Notes: generated by a model not told the origin, from the letters alone. Numbered from the stretch's first letter, positions 45,489 through 54,636 are shown. The stretch: 64,000 nucleotides of DNA from Pontibacterium sp049603715 (GCA_049603715.1 JBMYSW010000017.1:1-64000); one strand, 5' to 3'. Translations and numbers: made by a program.

Positions 45489-45707
45489 TTAGTGAGCGTG
45501 GTGACCGAAGTGAAGAAGGCTTGGGATTTGCTTAACTTGAGCAAATACGTTTTTGATGCTTTTACCAGCTGCAGCAAAAAGACCAGCGATGTATTGAGCG
45601 CGCTCATATTGTGCAACGGCTTCAATTTCGTCGTACTTGCTTAGGTAAGTTAGGTTAGTAGAAGCTAGAAGTTCACCGAAGGTTTTATCAGTTTCGTTAG
45701 TTTTCAT
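45489..45707 (-). CDS. Small 72-residue protein of unknown function
   Basis: ATG 45707 has a near-perfect AAGGAGAT six bases upstream. The product begins MKTNETDKTFGELLAS, has a central helix (YDEIEAVAQYERAQYIAGLF) and ends with a His-rich HFGHHAH. No signal peptide or membrane segment is clear. The gene has an AT-rich promoter region and its own terminator, so it is probably highly expressed. I do not recognise a named family with certainty; its layout recalls small helical proteins of marine Proteobacteria. Confidence 0.75.
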   Translation of the reverse strand: MKTNETDKTFGELLASTNLTYLSKYDEIEAVAQYERAQYIAGLFAAAGKSIKNVFAQVKQIPSLLHFGHHAH

Positions 45708-46236
45708 GTTGCATCTCCTTGTGAGTGTGCGATGTAGTTTGTTGCTTAACTTGGAATCTATATTAGAGACCAAAGAGCGGATTAACAAACGATAAAAAAT
45801 ACATCCAAACATGAATTAAACTAACTTAAATTGTTTAGATTCGACGTATTTGTTGAAGAAATGTTTCATTTGAATTAAATAAATTGTTTAAAGTTGGTTT
45901 TTTGAATGTTCGTTTTTGGGGCTGCATAAACGATGTATAAATCAACTTAGATTTGTACTTTATAGCTGACGAATACTGTTTATAAAGATGAGAAATATTT
46001 GTTTAAAATGGTTTTGTTTGGCTTGCTTTGCGTCAGTTGCCGACATTTTTAGCGTGCTTTTTCATTGCACTGAATTGGGGCGGTTAAGGCTGGCGGTTTT
46101 CCGGTGTGTATTGTTCGTAAAACCGAATAGCAATTATCAAAAGCAAATAGCTAAACTCGCGTAAACTCGATGACGGGTTGCGAAGCTTGTGCGCTGAGCG
46201 GCTATAAAATAACGTATATCAGAAAGGTAAAAACCG
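45708..46236. other. AT-rich intergenic region
   Basis: About 530 bp of low G+C DNA between two divergent genes. No coding frame is supported. Many A/T runs (TTAAATTGTTTAGATT, AAATAAATTGTTTAAAG) are visible; the promoters of both flanking genes must lie here. Confidence 0.45.
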
Positions 46237-47070
46237 ATGTCAGTGTTTGATGAGCGCAAAATAGATTGCCACAACCATATTTGCGACCCGTCCCGGTTTC
46301 CGTATCAACCAAATACGCCTTATGAGCCCAAAGGCGCGGAGCTGACCCATGCCAATATGTTTTTGCAGCTACTTGACGTTTATGGTGGCTCCCACGCCCT
46401 GATTGTTGGCTTGAACTCAGGGTATGGTGAAAACGACAATCGAGCGCTACTCGATGCCATTGCACGTAGTAACGGTCGCTTTAAAGGCATGGCAGTGGTG
46501 TCTACCGATTGTTCGCGTGCAACGCTAGAGGAACTTAAAGCCAAAGGTGTGGTTGGCGTCACCTTTAATGCGGCCTACTACGGCGTAGACCATTACGCTG
46601 ATGTAGATGCTTTGCTAGGGTACTTAGCCGATTTAGAGCTGATTGCACAGGTACAAACCACAGGCGACCAGTTATCGGAATTGATGCCTGTATTTGCCCA
46701 GCATGATGTACCGCTGGTGTTGGACCATTGTGGTCGCCCTGATTTAAGCCAAGGCGTTAACGGTAAAGACTTTCAGGCGGTGTTGGCCTTGGCGAACAAC
46801 CCGAATGCCTATATTAAAGTATCTGGCTTTGCCAAGTTTTCGCAGCAGGGCTTTCCTTATACCGATTGCGACCCTTATGTCGAAAAAATTAAAGCAGCTT
46901 TCGGCGTAAACCGCTGCTTGTGGGGCTCGGACTGGCCGTTTTTACAAGCGCCAGAGCGCATCGACTATGGCATGTTACTGACTATTGCCGCTCGCCACTT
47001 CCCCGATAAGCATGAGCGTGAACACTACTTTTGGAAAAACGCCGCTCGCCTCTACGGCTTCGAAGCGTAA
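46237..47070 (+). CDS. Amidohydrolase family 2 protein
   Basis: A 277-residue TIM-barrel metal hydrolase of the amidohydrolase-2 (LigI-like lactonase) group. The N-terminal metal motif is IDCHNHICD. Further signatures are VPLVLDHCGRPDLSQG, YIKVSGFAKFS and CLWGSDWPFLQ with a metal Asp. Such enzymes hydrolyse lactones or decarboxylate aromatic acids; the substrate here is unknown. It is apparently monocistronic and upstream of an unrelated HD-GYP gene. AGAAAGG lies just upstream of the ATG. Confidence 0.85.
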   Translation: MSVFDERKIDCHNHICDPSRFPYQPNTPYEPKGAELTHANMFLQLLDVYGGSHALIVGLNSGYGENDNRALLDAIARSNGRFKGMAVVSTDCSRATLEELKAKGVVGVTFNAAYYGVDHYADVDALLGYLADLELIAQVQTTGDQLSELMPVFAQHDVPLVLDHCGRPDLSQGVNGKDFQAVLALANNPNAYIKVSGFAKFSQQGFPYTDCDPYVEKIKAAFGVNRCLWGSDWPFLQAPERIDYGMLLTIAARHFPDKHEREHYFWKNAARLYGFEA

Positions 47071-47272
47071 TGCCGTGGGTGAGGTTTATTTCATGGATTT
47101 TACCCACTTAGAGCCTCTTTATTTGCTACTTTAGAATAAATTAAACCTCCCCTTACTCTCCTAATGTTAAGAAGCCTTGTTCAGTGCCGACTTATAGAGT
47201 CTACACTGGGTAGAGTAGGGGCGGCGCAGGTCACGCCCAAAGCAAACATCACGGATAAAAAGGCGTGTTCGA

Positions 47273-48727
47273 ATGGTAGCTTCGATAGGGATCCACTACG
47301 TTATTGCGTTTTTACTGATAGCCATTTATGGCATTCAAGTTTGCCCGTTTTTAGATTCACTCACGCCGTTTCAGTTATTGTTGCCGTTGTCGATTGTGTT
47401 TTCAGCAATGGCGGTGGTAAGGCTGCGCTACGAGCGCAAACTCGCAACGTTACCCATCAAGCAGCAGGCGTCTCATCAGTTTTGGTTAGACCTCTGCCTC
47501 TTTGTGATTAGCGGCGTGTTATTGGCGTTGTATAATGCGGCTTATTATGGCTTTCCGCTCGAAAGTGGCTTAAAGGTGCTGGTGGGCTTTTTGTCCTTGG
47601 GCTTTTATATCGCCTGCCACTTGTCGCTACAAAAAGAGCATCAAATTGCTCATACATTAAAAGAAGCCAATCAGCACATTGACCCCGACGAAAACCCTTA
47701 CCCTATGACGCGCCGCTTTATTTGGTTTGCCAGCTTGTGTGCTGTCTCACTGGTAGGGGTGGTGTTTTTAGTGATCAGCAAAGACTTAGACTGGCTAGTT
47801 GTGCACGGTCAGGCGGTTGGTTTGGATACAGCCAACGGTTATATCTTGGGCGAAATTACCTTTATTGTTGCCGTCATCATGGCTTATGTTTTGGCGATTA
47901 TCGTTGCCTATTCTCGTAACTTGGCGCTGTTAATTCAGGGCGAAAACCAAGTGTTGGCGCAAGTCACCCAAGGCCGTTTAGATGTTGAGGTAGCGGTGAC
48001 CAGCAATAGCGAGTTTGGCCTGATGGCCCAGCATACTAACATCATGATTCGCTCCTTGGCCGAGCAAAGCCATCAGCTACAAATTACCCGCGATGCCAGT
48101 ATTCTGGGCTTGGCGAGTTTGGCTGAAACCCGTGATAACGAAACGGGAGGGCATATTTTACGTACTCAAAACTTTGTTCGAGTGCTGGCCGAGCATATCG
48201 CGAGCTTGGGCAAAACCAACTATCAACTCAGCGAAGAAACCATCGACTTACTCTACAAATCGGCCCCGCTACACGATGTAGGCAAAGTCGGTATCCCTGA
48301 TGCCATTCTGCTTAAGCCAGGTAAGCTCACTGACGAAGAGTTCACCATTATGAAAACCCACGCCCAGATAGGTGCGGATGCTCTTAAGGTGGCTGAAGAC
48401 CAGTTGGGCAGCAATTCGTTTTTACAAATTGCACGCGAGATTAGCCTATCGCACCACGAAAAATGGGATGGGTCAGGTTACCCCTACGGTTTAAAAGGAG
48501 AAGATATACCGCTATCTGGTCGTCTAATGGCCTTAGCAGACGTATACGATGCCTTGACCACCAAACGAGTGTATAAGCCGGCATTTAGCCACGAAAAAGC
48601 CAAAGCCATTATTCTTGAGGGCAACGGCAGCCACTTTGACCCTACCGTGATCGATGCGTTTTTAGCCCTAGAGCAAGACTTTATTGCCATTGCCAAAGCC
48701 TACCAAGACGAGGCACCGGCTCATTAA
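47273..48727 (+). CDS. Membrane HD-GYP domain phosphodiesterase
   Basis: A 484-residue protein with about six membrane helices in the first 215 residues, a short HAMP-like linker (VTQGRLDVEVAVTSNSEFGLMAQH), and an HD-GYP domain. Catalytic signatures are the HD pair in PLHDVGKVGIPD, the earlier His in NETGGHILRT, and HHEKWDGSGYPYGLKGEDIP. The family hydrolyses cyclic-di-GMP (some act on other cyclic dinucleotides). The N-terminal part is a non-canonical sensor without a large periplasmic domain. A terminator follows. Confidence 0.92.
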   Translation: MVASIGIHYVIAFLLIAIYGIQVCPFLDSLTPFQLLLPLSIVFSAMAVVRLRYERKLATLPIKQQASHQFWLDLCLFVISGVLLALYNAAYYGFPLESGLKVLVGFLSLGFYIACHLSLQKEHQIAHTLKEANQHIDPDENPYPMTRRFIWFASLCAVSLVGVVFLVISKDLDWLVVHGQAVGLDTANGYILGEITFIVAVIMAYVLAIIVAYSRNLALLIQGENQVLAQVTQGRLDVEVAVTSNSEFGLMAQHTNIMIRSLAEQSHQLQITRDASILGLASLAETRDNETGGHILRTQNFVRVLAEHIASLGKTNYQLSEETIDLLYKSAPLHDVGKVGIPDAILLKPGKLTDEEFTIMKTHAQIGADALKVAEDQLGSNSFLQIAREISLSHHEKWDGSGYPYGLKGEDIPLSGRLMALADVYDALTTKRVYKPAFSHEKAKAIILEGNGSHFDPTVIDAFLALEQDFIAIAKAYQDEAPAH

Positions 48728-48765
48728 GCTTCTTACAGGTTGATCAGACAATAAAAAGGACAATA

Positions 48766-48790
48766 AAAAAGGCCCGATTTGGGCCTTTTT
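48766..48790. terminator. Bidirectional rho-independent terminator
   Basis: AAAAAGGCCC and GGGCCTTTTT pair around a five-base loop and give T-runs in both directions. It serves the convergent HD-GYP and ion-channel genes. Confidence 0.9.
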
Positions 48791-48832
48791 AGCTTTTGAT
48801 TAAGTTGATGAGTGACTGGCTAGCTAGCTCAG

Positions 48833-49648
48833 CTAAGGTTTGTCGAGCTTGTCGCTTAGCGCCTGTACCTGCTTTTGTAACTCAGAGATCTGACTTACCA
48901 AGGCTTGGTGTTGGTCGTCTTTTTGTTGGTTATCTTCTGCAGATGTTTCAAGGGTCATCACCTCAAGTACCACGCCCACCATCATGTTTAAAAACACAAA
49001 AGCGGTTAAGAAGATAAACACCACAAAGAACGCCCAGCTGAAGGGGTAAACCTCCATGGTTTCGTACATAACGTCAGTCCAGTCCTCAAAGGTGGCGACA
49101 CGAAACAGGGTGAGCATGGCAATAGCGATATCGCCCCACAGCACTGGGTTGATATTTTCGAAGAAAATAGAACCTACCGCAGCAAAAATGTAGAAGATGA
49201 TAAACATCAACAAGGCGATGTAACTCATTTTGGGGATCGCCTTGAGCAAGGCGCTGATAAGCACGCGAAGGTCGGGAATGATGGAGACCAAACGCAGCAC
49301 CCTAAACACACGTAACAGGCGCGCCACCAAAATCATTTCAGTTTCAGAGATTGGCATTAGGCTACCAACAACGATGATGGTGTCAAAAATGTTCCAAGGG
49401 TCTGTAAAAAAGCGGCGCTTGTTTTCAAAAGCGACAAACCGAAGGGTGATTTCGATCAGAAAGAACACCGTAATGGCTTTGTCGAGGTAGTTGATGACGA
49501 GCTCAACCGTAGGGGGCAGCGCATAGGTTTTTGCGCCCACGGTGAGAGCAGCTATAAGGATGATGGCAATAACGAAGCCTTGGAAGGCTGGGCTTTGTTC
49601 TAGCTTTTTAAGCGGGGTAAGCCATGCCGGTGTGCTACTGGCATTCAT
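48833..49648 (-). CDS. Voltage-gated ion channel of NaChBac type
   Basis: A 271-residue six-helix subunit that would form tetramers. S4 carries four arginines at every third position (Arg110, 113, 116, 119). The pore loop holds the selectivity filter TFEDWTD (186-192). The C-terminus is a heptad coiled coil (ALVSQISELQKQVQALSDKL), as in bacterial sodium channels. The filter differs from the sodium-type TLESWS(M/A) and has three acidic residues, close to the TLDDWSD of calcium-selective engineered CavAb. Ion choice is therefore open. Marine bacteria use such channels for sodium cycling, pH or motility control. Confidence 0.9.
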   Translation of the reverse strand: MNASSTPAWLTPLKKLEQSPAFQGFVIAIILIAALTVGAKTYALPPTVELVINYLDKAITVFFLIEITLRFVAFENKRRFFTDPWNIFDTIIVVGSLMPISETEMILVARLLRVFRVLRLVSIIPDLRVLISALLKAIPKMSYIALLMFIIFYIFAAVGSIFFENINPVLWGDIAIAMLTLFRVATFEDWTDVMYETMEVYPFSWAFFVVFIFLTAFVFLNMMVGVVLEVMTLETSAEDNQQKDDQHQALVSQISELQKQVQALSDKLDKP

Positions 49649-49787
49649 GGATTAGAGTCCTTGCGTAAATAAAAAATCTGGTATCCAGTGTGGGTAAATT
49701 TGGGCAGATAATACCTTAAGCGCAGTAAACTTTCGCCCATGCTTTTGTGGGGTTTTTCGTTAAAAATTCAAGCAAAAGTGAGCTAGT

Positions 49788-50072
49788 TTAGCTGCGCTTG
49801 ATGCGCACCACGTTCATTACCTCCATATCAAAGCCGGCCACCGACTCAGTGCTGGGGTAATAACTGAGGTTCACGCGAGCACCCTTGAGGCTTTGGTACT
49901 CGGTTTTGCGCTTGTAACGAAAGGGAACGTCGTGGCCTTCAATCATTAGGGTGTTTAGCACCCAGTCACCGTCGCTGCGCTGAACATGGGAGCGCACCTT
50001 AACAAAGTCACTTTGGGTAAGCTGTTGGTGTTTTTTGATTAGGTCTTTGGCACTGCGCTTAATTGAGCTCAT
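49788..50072 (-). CDS. Conserved-looking protein of unknown function
   Basis: A 94-residue protein, basic at the N-terminus (SSIKRSAKDLIKKHQQL), then beta-rich (WVLNTLMIEGHDVPFRYKRKTEYQSLKGARVNLSY is the core, quoted only in part). No membrane segment. It lies between the channel and yeiH on the same strand but has separate spacing on both sides. I do not recognise a named family. Confidence 0.65.
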   Translation of the reverse strand: MSSIKRSAKDLIKKHQQLTQSDFVKVRSHVQRSDGDWVLNTLMIEGHDVPFRYKRKTEYQSLKGARVNLSYYPSTESVAGFDMEVMNVVRIKRS

Positions 50073-50201
50073 AAAAATAGCGAAAAGCTGAGATGGAGGT
50101 TGGCTTTAAAAGTTGATACAGATCAATTTACTTTACCCGACTCTCGCTAAAGATGCAGCCTTGCAAGTGGCAGCACAGGACTAAATACTCGCTGGTGAGC
50201 A

Positions 50202-51299
50202 TTAGCTACCCAACAAAAGCGTTAGTCCTAAACCTGCGCTCACCAACCAAACAAATAGCAAAGCACCTAACACAAAAGGTTTTGCCCCCAAGTGGATGAG
50301 CTGATGCAGCGGTGTTGCTAAACCCAAGGCCACCATGGCCATGGTGAGCAGTAAATCGTCTAGGTGGCGAATGGCGTCGATAAGCACAGGGCTAAAAGAA
50401 ACCAAGCTGTTTACACCAATGACGGCGATAAACAAAAAAGCAAACCAAGGTACGGTGATGCTTGGCGTTTTGCTGTGGCTTTTTGCTTGATGAGCCACAC
50501 TTGTTTGCTGTGATGGCTTATTCGCAGTCGTTAAACGATGAAGGCCAAAAGCAAGTGCCAGTAAAAAAGGTGCTAATAATACAACACGACCCATTTTGGC
50601 GATCACCGCACTGGCCTCAACCTCCGGATTAACAGAAGCGCCAGCCGCGACCACTTGGGCCACTTCGTGAATGGTTGCACCGGTGAATAGGCCAAATTGT
50701 TCGTGAGTGAGTTGTAGAGGCGCCGCAAGCAACGAAAACAGCAGCGGGTACGACAGCATGGCCAAAGTGCCAAACAGCAAAATTGTGGCAATGGCGGCAG
50801 AGACCTGACGCTCGTTGGCTTTTACAACTGGCTGAGTGGCTAAAATGGCGGCGGCTCCACAAATAGAGCTGCCCGCGCCAATTAACAGGGTGGTGGGTGT
50901 ATCTAGCTTAAGTAGCTTTTTGCCCAGCAGGCAAGCAATGGCAAAGGTAGAGGTGAGCATTAAGGCATCAACGGCAAAGCCTTTCCATCCCAGCTGCCCT
51001 AAGTCGCCCAGCGTAAGGCGAAAACCGTATAAAACAATTCCGGCTTGCAAAAGGTACTTTTTGGCAAAGCCTAAGCCGCCTTTGCAGGTGTTTTGCTGGC
51101 TGGTGGTGAGCAGTGGCGCAATGGCCATGCCGAGTAAAACCGCAAGGGTAAGGGAGCTTATACCTAAGTTTTGCACCCATGAGGCTTGTCCAAGCCAAAG
51201 CGCAACAACTGCCAATACCAGTGCGGTGGCTAAACCTGCGATAAGTGATGTGCTTGGCGGCTGTGTAAGTGTTGATTGAGCGAGTGTTGAGGTTGGCAT
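50202..51299 (-). CDS. yeiH: YeiH-family putative sulfate exporter
   Basis: A 365-residue membrane protein of the UPF0324/YeiH family with about ten hydrophobic helices. Diagnostic segments are GIVLYGFRLTLGDL, IGAGSSICGAAAILATQPVV and FTGATIHEVAQVVAAG. The family is annotated as a putative sulfate or sulfonate-linked exporter without full proof. A LysR regulator is encoded divergently with a shared palindrome, as with E. coli yeiH/yeiE. Confidence 0.92.
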   Translation of the reverse strand: MPTSTLAQSTLTQPPSTSLIAGLATALVLAVVALWLGQASWVQNLGISSLTLAVLLGMAIAPLLTTSQQNTCKGGLGFAKKYLLQAGIVLYGFRLTLGDLGQLGWKGFAVDALMLTSTFAIACLLGKKLLKLDTPTTLLIGAGSSICGAAAILATQPVVKANERQVSAAIATILLFGTLAMLSYPLLFSLLAAPLQLTHEQFGLFTGATIHEVAQVVAAGASVNPEVEASAVIAKMGRVVLLAPFLLALAFGLHRLTTANKPSQQTSVAHQAKSHSKTPSITVPWFAFLFIAVIGVNSLVSFSPVLIDAIRHLDDLLLTMAMVALGLATPLHQLIHLGAKPFVLGALLFVWLVSAGLGLTLLLGS

Positions 51300-51379
51300 G
51301 GCATAACGCTCTCGTGTTTGTGGTATGCCTTACACTATAGAGGGGGGTGGTGATAAATAAAAACGGATAGTTTTATTTT

Positions 51380-51404
51380 AATTAACCAGTAAAATTGGTT
51401 AATT
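51380..51404. promoter_or_regulatory. LysR-type operator between yeiH and its regulator
   Basis: AATTAACCA and TGGTTAATT are perfect nine-base arms separated by seven bases. Such a T-N11-A-like site in the divergent gap is expected for the LysR regulator and would control both genes. Confidence 0.75.
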
Positions 51405-51457
51405 ATATGGTTGCTCAAGAGCGACAAGCTAAAAGCTTATATAAAGAGGAAGGGCCA

Positions 51458-52381
51458 GTGAGACTCACCTTACGACAACTCACGATTTTTTTGGCGTTAT
51501 CCGACCAAGGCACGACCCAACAGGCGGCGAAGCAGTTGAGCTTGTCGCAATCGGCGGTCAGTGCGGCTGTGTTGGAGTTAGAGCGACTGCTGGGGCTTGC
51601 GGTGTTTGACCGAGTAGGCAAACGCTTGCAACTTAATGATCATGGTCGGGCGCTATTACCGCGAGCACGGGCGTTGGTCGACCATGCACTAAGCCTTGAA
51701 AATGATTTTGGTGAGACGCCCCTCAGTGCGATTCGTATTGGTGGAAGTCTCACCATTGGCGCTTATTTGTTGCCCAAGCTCATCGCCGAGTTAGAAACCA
51801 GCACGGCCCAGAGCGATATTGAGAACCCGTTGCCGCGCCGCGTTTTGCCGACCATTGAAATGTCGGTGGCAAACTCAGAGCTGATTGCCAATAAAGTCGC
51901 GAGCTTTGATTTGGATGTCGGTTTAATCGAAGGCCCGTGCCATCGCCATGATCTGCTCGTCACTCCTTGGCGAAAAGACGAGCTGGTATTGGTGGTATCA
52001 GCACAACACCCTTTAGCGAAGGCAAAGTCGCCAGTGAGTTTTGCTGCGTTAGCCGACAGTGCTTGGCTGTTACGAGAGCCTGGCTCAGGTACGCGGGCAA
52101 TTTTAGAGTCGCTTTTAGTGCCGCACATTGGCCCGTTAACCGTGCGGTTTGAGTTAAACGATCACCATGCCATCAAGCAATGTGCCATTGAGGGGTTGGG
52201 TGTGGCGTGTTTATCGCAATTGATGGTAGAAGATGCACTAAACGATGGGCGTTTAGTCGCTTTAAAAACCCCCTTGGGCGCGTTAACTCGTCAGTTTAGT
52301 TTGCTGCTTCATCGCAATAAGCATATGTCTGATGCGCTGCAGCAAGTGACAGATCATATTCGGGCACAAACTGACTTGTAG
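51458..52381 (+). CDS. LysR-family regulator (YeiE-like)
   Basis: A 307-residue regulator. Its N-terminal winged helix reads LTLRQLTIFLALSDQGTTQQAAKQLSLSQSAVSAAV (partly quoted), followed by the LysR substrate-binding domain (WRKDELVLVVSAQHPLA, LREPGSGTR). GTG 51458 is chosen because AGAGGAAGG lies seven bases upstream and the family starts there; the frame is open to 51395. Divergent from yeiH with a strong palindrome, so it likely controls yeiH and itself. Confidence 0.9.
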   Translation: MRLTLRQLTIFLALSDQGTTQQAAKQLSLSQSAVSAAVLELERLLGLAVFDRVGKRLQLNDHGRALLPRARALVDHALSLENDFGETPLSAIRIGGSLTIGAYLLPKLIAELETSTAQSDIENPLPRRVLPTIEMSVANSELIANKVASFDLDVGLIEGPCHRHDLLVTPWRKDELVLVVSAQHPLAKAKSPVSFAALADSAWLLREPGSGTRAILESLLVPHIGPLTVRFELNDHHAIKQCAIEGLGVACLSQLMVEDALNDGRLVALKTPLGALTRQFSLLLHRNKHMSDALQQVTDHIRAQTDL

Positions 52382-52430
52382 TGCTTTACGGGTAGGTGTG
52401 GGAGTGGAAACCAAGCCTATTGTTGGTTTA

Positions 52431-52474
52431 GGCCGTGCGTTAAGGCAAGGGGACTTCGCCTCAAACGCACGGCC
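52431..52474. repeat. Long hairpin between convergent LysR and qorB genes
   Basis: GGCCGTGCGTT and AACGCACGGCC are perfect 11-base arms. Between them AGGC/GCCT and AAG/CTT give a nearly continuous inner stem. There is no T-run, so it may be a bidirectional processing or termination hairpin or a REP-like element. Confidence 0.65.
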
Positions 52475-52493
52475 CACGGCTTAAGTGGCGAGA

Positions 52494-53363
52494 TTAAAGT
52501 GCCGCAAGGGTTGCCTTAATAACATCAGCATAAGGTGTGGTTGGGCGGCCAATCAGGCTGCTCAGTGTAGCGTCGTCGCTAAACAAACCGCCCTTTGATG
52601 CACCTGTGTCCGACTCGGCTAGTAAAACAGCCAGTGGCTCAGGTAAGCCTGCGCCGATGAGTGCGCCCGCAAACTCACTTTCGGGCAAGTTTACATAAGC
52701 GACGGTTTTGCCTGCTTGTTGAGCAATTTCGGCAGCAAATTCAGAGAGGGTGTAAGCATCGCCACCTGCTAATTCTAGAATGTCGCTACCGCTGGCTTTG
52801 CCTTCTAACACATTTAGAATCGCGGCCACCGCTGCTGCTGCGTAATCTGCACGCGCGGCAGAGGCGATTTGGCCTTCGCCAGCACAGCCAATAAACGCTG
52901 AATGCTCAAGGGATGGGGCGATGCTTGCTGCGTAGTTTTCGGTGTACCAGCCATTGCGTAACACAGTGTAAGCGATGCCAGATGCTTTAATTAGCGCCTC
53001 TGTTTCTAGGTGCTCTTTTGCCAAAGGTAGCGGCGAGCTGTCGGCCTTTAAGATACTGGTGTAAAGAATGTGTTCTACGCCATTTGCTTTAGCCGCTTCG
53101 ATCACCGCTTTGTGTTGTGGCGTACGTTGGCCCACTTCGCTAGAAGAGATCAAAAGTAGCTGTTTTACACCTGCTAAAGCCGTGGTAAGAGTGTCGGCTT
53201 GGCTGTAGTCGCCCAAACGTACATCAATGCCTTGCTCGCTGTAGCTTTGTGCTTTTTCAGGTGAGCGAACCACTGCGATCAGTTGGCTTGGGTCGACTTT
53301 TGTCACCAATTCGTTAATAACCAGTTGGCCTAGTTGGCCGGTAGCGCCTGTAATTGCGATCAT
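52494..53363 (-). CDS. qorB: NAD(P)H:quinone oxidoreductase QorB-like
   Basis: A 289-residue atypical SDR of the NmrA/QorB type. The N-terminal NADP motif GATGQLGQLV, the VVRSPEKA turn, and the YTVLRNGWYTENY segment match QorB (YtfG). It probably reduces quinones and protects against electrophiles. It is divergent from an HxlR regulator, the same arrangement as E. coli qorB/ytfH. Confidence 0.9.
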   Translation of the reverse strand: MIAITGATGQLGQLVINELVTKVDPSQLIAVVRSPEKAQSYSEQGIDVRLGDYSQADTLTTALAGVKQLLLISSSEVGQRTPQHKAVIEAAKANGVEHILYTSILKADSSPLPLAKEHLETEALIKASGIAYTVLRNGWYTENYAASIAPSLEHSAFIGCAGEGQIASAARADYAAAAVAAILNVLEGKASGSDILELAGGDAYTLSEFAAEIAQQAGKTVAYVNLPESEFAGALIGAGLPEPLAVLLAESDTGASKGGLFSDDATLSSLIGRPTTPYADVIKATLAAL

Positions 53364-53433
53364 TGAGATGTCCTCATAAAAGTAACAAAAAATTGAGTTG
53401 TAAGGCCTTAATGAGAAGCATCTTATGCTCTTA

Positions 53434-53468
53434 ACTAACTAAAAGTAAGTACATACAAAAAGGTTAGT
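53434..53468. promoter_or_regulatory. Candidate HxlR operator between qorB and ytfH
   Basis: ACTAAC and GTTAGT form an inverted repeat with 23 bases between, and GTAAGTACATAC in the middle is itself nearly symmetrical. The location in the divergent gap fits control by the HxlR regulator, which usually senses electrophiles or redox state. Confidence 0.5.
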
Positions 53469-53552
53469 GTAAAATAATTTTTTTGATATACTGGCTAAAT
53501 ATCGAACAGCTAACGGCGGCTCGCCGCTTTTACCGACCGCTGAGGACTTGAT

Positions 53553-53930
53553 ATGAATGACCAAACCCTGCCGATGAAGGGGGAAGTATTTTCTCCCTTG
53601 TGCCCATCTCGCGATGTACTTAACCATATTACCAGCCGTTGGGGTGTGTTAATTTTGGTGGCATTACTCGAAAAAACCTACCGCTTTAGCGAACTTAGAC
53701 GCAAAATTGAAGGTGTTAGCGAAAAAATGTTGGCGCAAAACCTGGCCAACTTGGCAGCCGATGGCTTGGTTCATCGCGAGGCCTACCCCGTTATTCCACC
53801 ACAAGTAGAATACAGCTTAACGGAGTTAGGCGTAGAGGCAGCAACGCGCATGGCGTCGCTGGTGGACTGGTTAGAAGAGAACATCACGCCAATTATTGAG
53901 GCGCAAAAAGAGGCAGAGCTAGCCGATTGA
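53553..53930 (+). CDS. ytfH: HxlR-family transcriptional regulator
   Basis: A 125-residue winged-helix regulator. It shows CPSRDVLNHITSRWGVLIL (with the redox-sensing-type N-terminal Cys), FSELRRKIEGVSEKMLAQNL and YSLTELG, typical HxlR signatures. AGGA lies near the ATG. It is divergent from qorB and likely represses it until the conserved cysteine is oxidised or alkylated. Confidence 0.9.
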   Translation: MNDQTLPMKGEVFSPLCPSRDVLNHITSRWGVLILVALLEKTYRFSELRRKIEGVSEKMLAQNLANLAADGLVHREAYPVIPPQVEYSLTELGVEAATRMASLVDWLEENITPIIEAQKEAELAD

Positions 53931-54062
53931 GTCGCTAGTGGTTGGGTTTTCCATATGCGTACATTGATAAAACAATCGCCCTCGGAAAGTAGTCTCATCC
54001 AGTTAGTCGTAGTTACAATTTATATTGTGCCAGTTATCGGCCTGATGACAGAGTGAAAAGAA

Positions 54063-54539
54063 CTAATTTGCGTTCTTTATGGCTGGTATCGTTGCATCGT
54101 ACTCGCGTAATGTATTTACGAGAAATAGCCCCGCGATCGCACCTACACCGGCAAGAAGTAGTGGGTTTCCCTTCCCGGTTTTCAAAGATAACCCTCCCAC
54201 TAGGATTGCTGAGATGATGGCTGCTCTGAGTTGAGGGCTGTATTTCCGGCCTTCAATTAAAAGAGTGGCGATGTGTTCACAGTTGTTTAGATACTTGCTG
54301 TATGTTAGGTCTTGCTCAAAAATCAAAACTAAACGAGCTTTGAGAGCCTCACAATTAAGGTGGTCCGTTTTGACTACCTTTACTTCCTTATCTTGGGCAT
54401 ATTCTTCATAGCTTATAATCTCGACGCCTCCTGAAGGGGAGTTATGCAGAACTTTGTGGTTACCTAAGTAAACAGCGGCATGCTGGACGACACCTTTGGT
54501 TCGGTACAGTAAGTAGCCCATTTCTAGTTTTGTATTCAT
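54063..54539 (-). CDS. LRAT-like (NlpC/P60 superfamily) protein with membrane tail
   Basis: A 158-residue protein. The catalytic pattern of lecithin:retinol acyltransferase-like proteins is present: His20 in VVQHAAVYLGNHKVLH, His32 twelve residues on, and NCEHIA with Cys87. Its remaining core (YSKYLNNCEHIATLLIEGR) fits. The C-terminus adds two hydrophobic helices (about 104-119 and 126-144), probably membrane-anchored. Related enzymes act as phospholipid acyltransferases or phospholipases, or as membrane-linked hydrolases. It is divergent from an XRE regulator with a 30-bp palindrome between. The local DNA is AT-rich. Confidence 0.75.
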   Translation of the reverse strand: MNTKLEMGYLLYRTKGVVQHAAVYLGNHKVLHNSPSGGVEIISYEEYAQDKEVKVVKTDHLNCEALKARLVLIFEQDLTYSKYLNNCEHIATLLIEGRKYSPQLRAAIISAILVGGLSLKTGKGNPLLLAGVGAIAGLFLVNTLREYDATIPAIKNAN

Positions 54540-54558
54540 TTGTGTTAACCTTACATTA

Positions 54559-54588
54559 TTACGTTTAATGTATATACATTAAACGTAA
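54559..54588. promoter_or_regulatory. 30-bp perfect palindrome between LRAT-like and XRE genes
   Basis: Fifteen bases on each side of the centre (54573/54574) are perfectly complementary; the half-site is TTACGTTTAATGTAT. It lies 19 bp before the LRAT-like start and 48 bp before the XRE start, so it is the obvious operator of the XRE protein. Confidence 0.9.
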
Positions 54589-54636
54589 ATAAATTCTTTG
54601 TAAATTATTTTTTACATAAATTTAATAGAGGTCACG

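Noticed and set aside
52431..52474. Attachment site or insertion-element end at the long hairpin
   Set aside because: There is no transposase, no matching second copy in the window and no target duplication.
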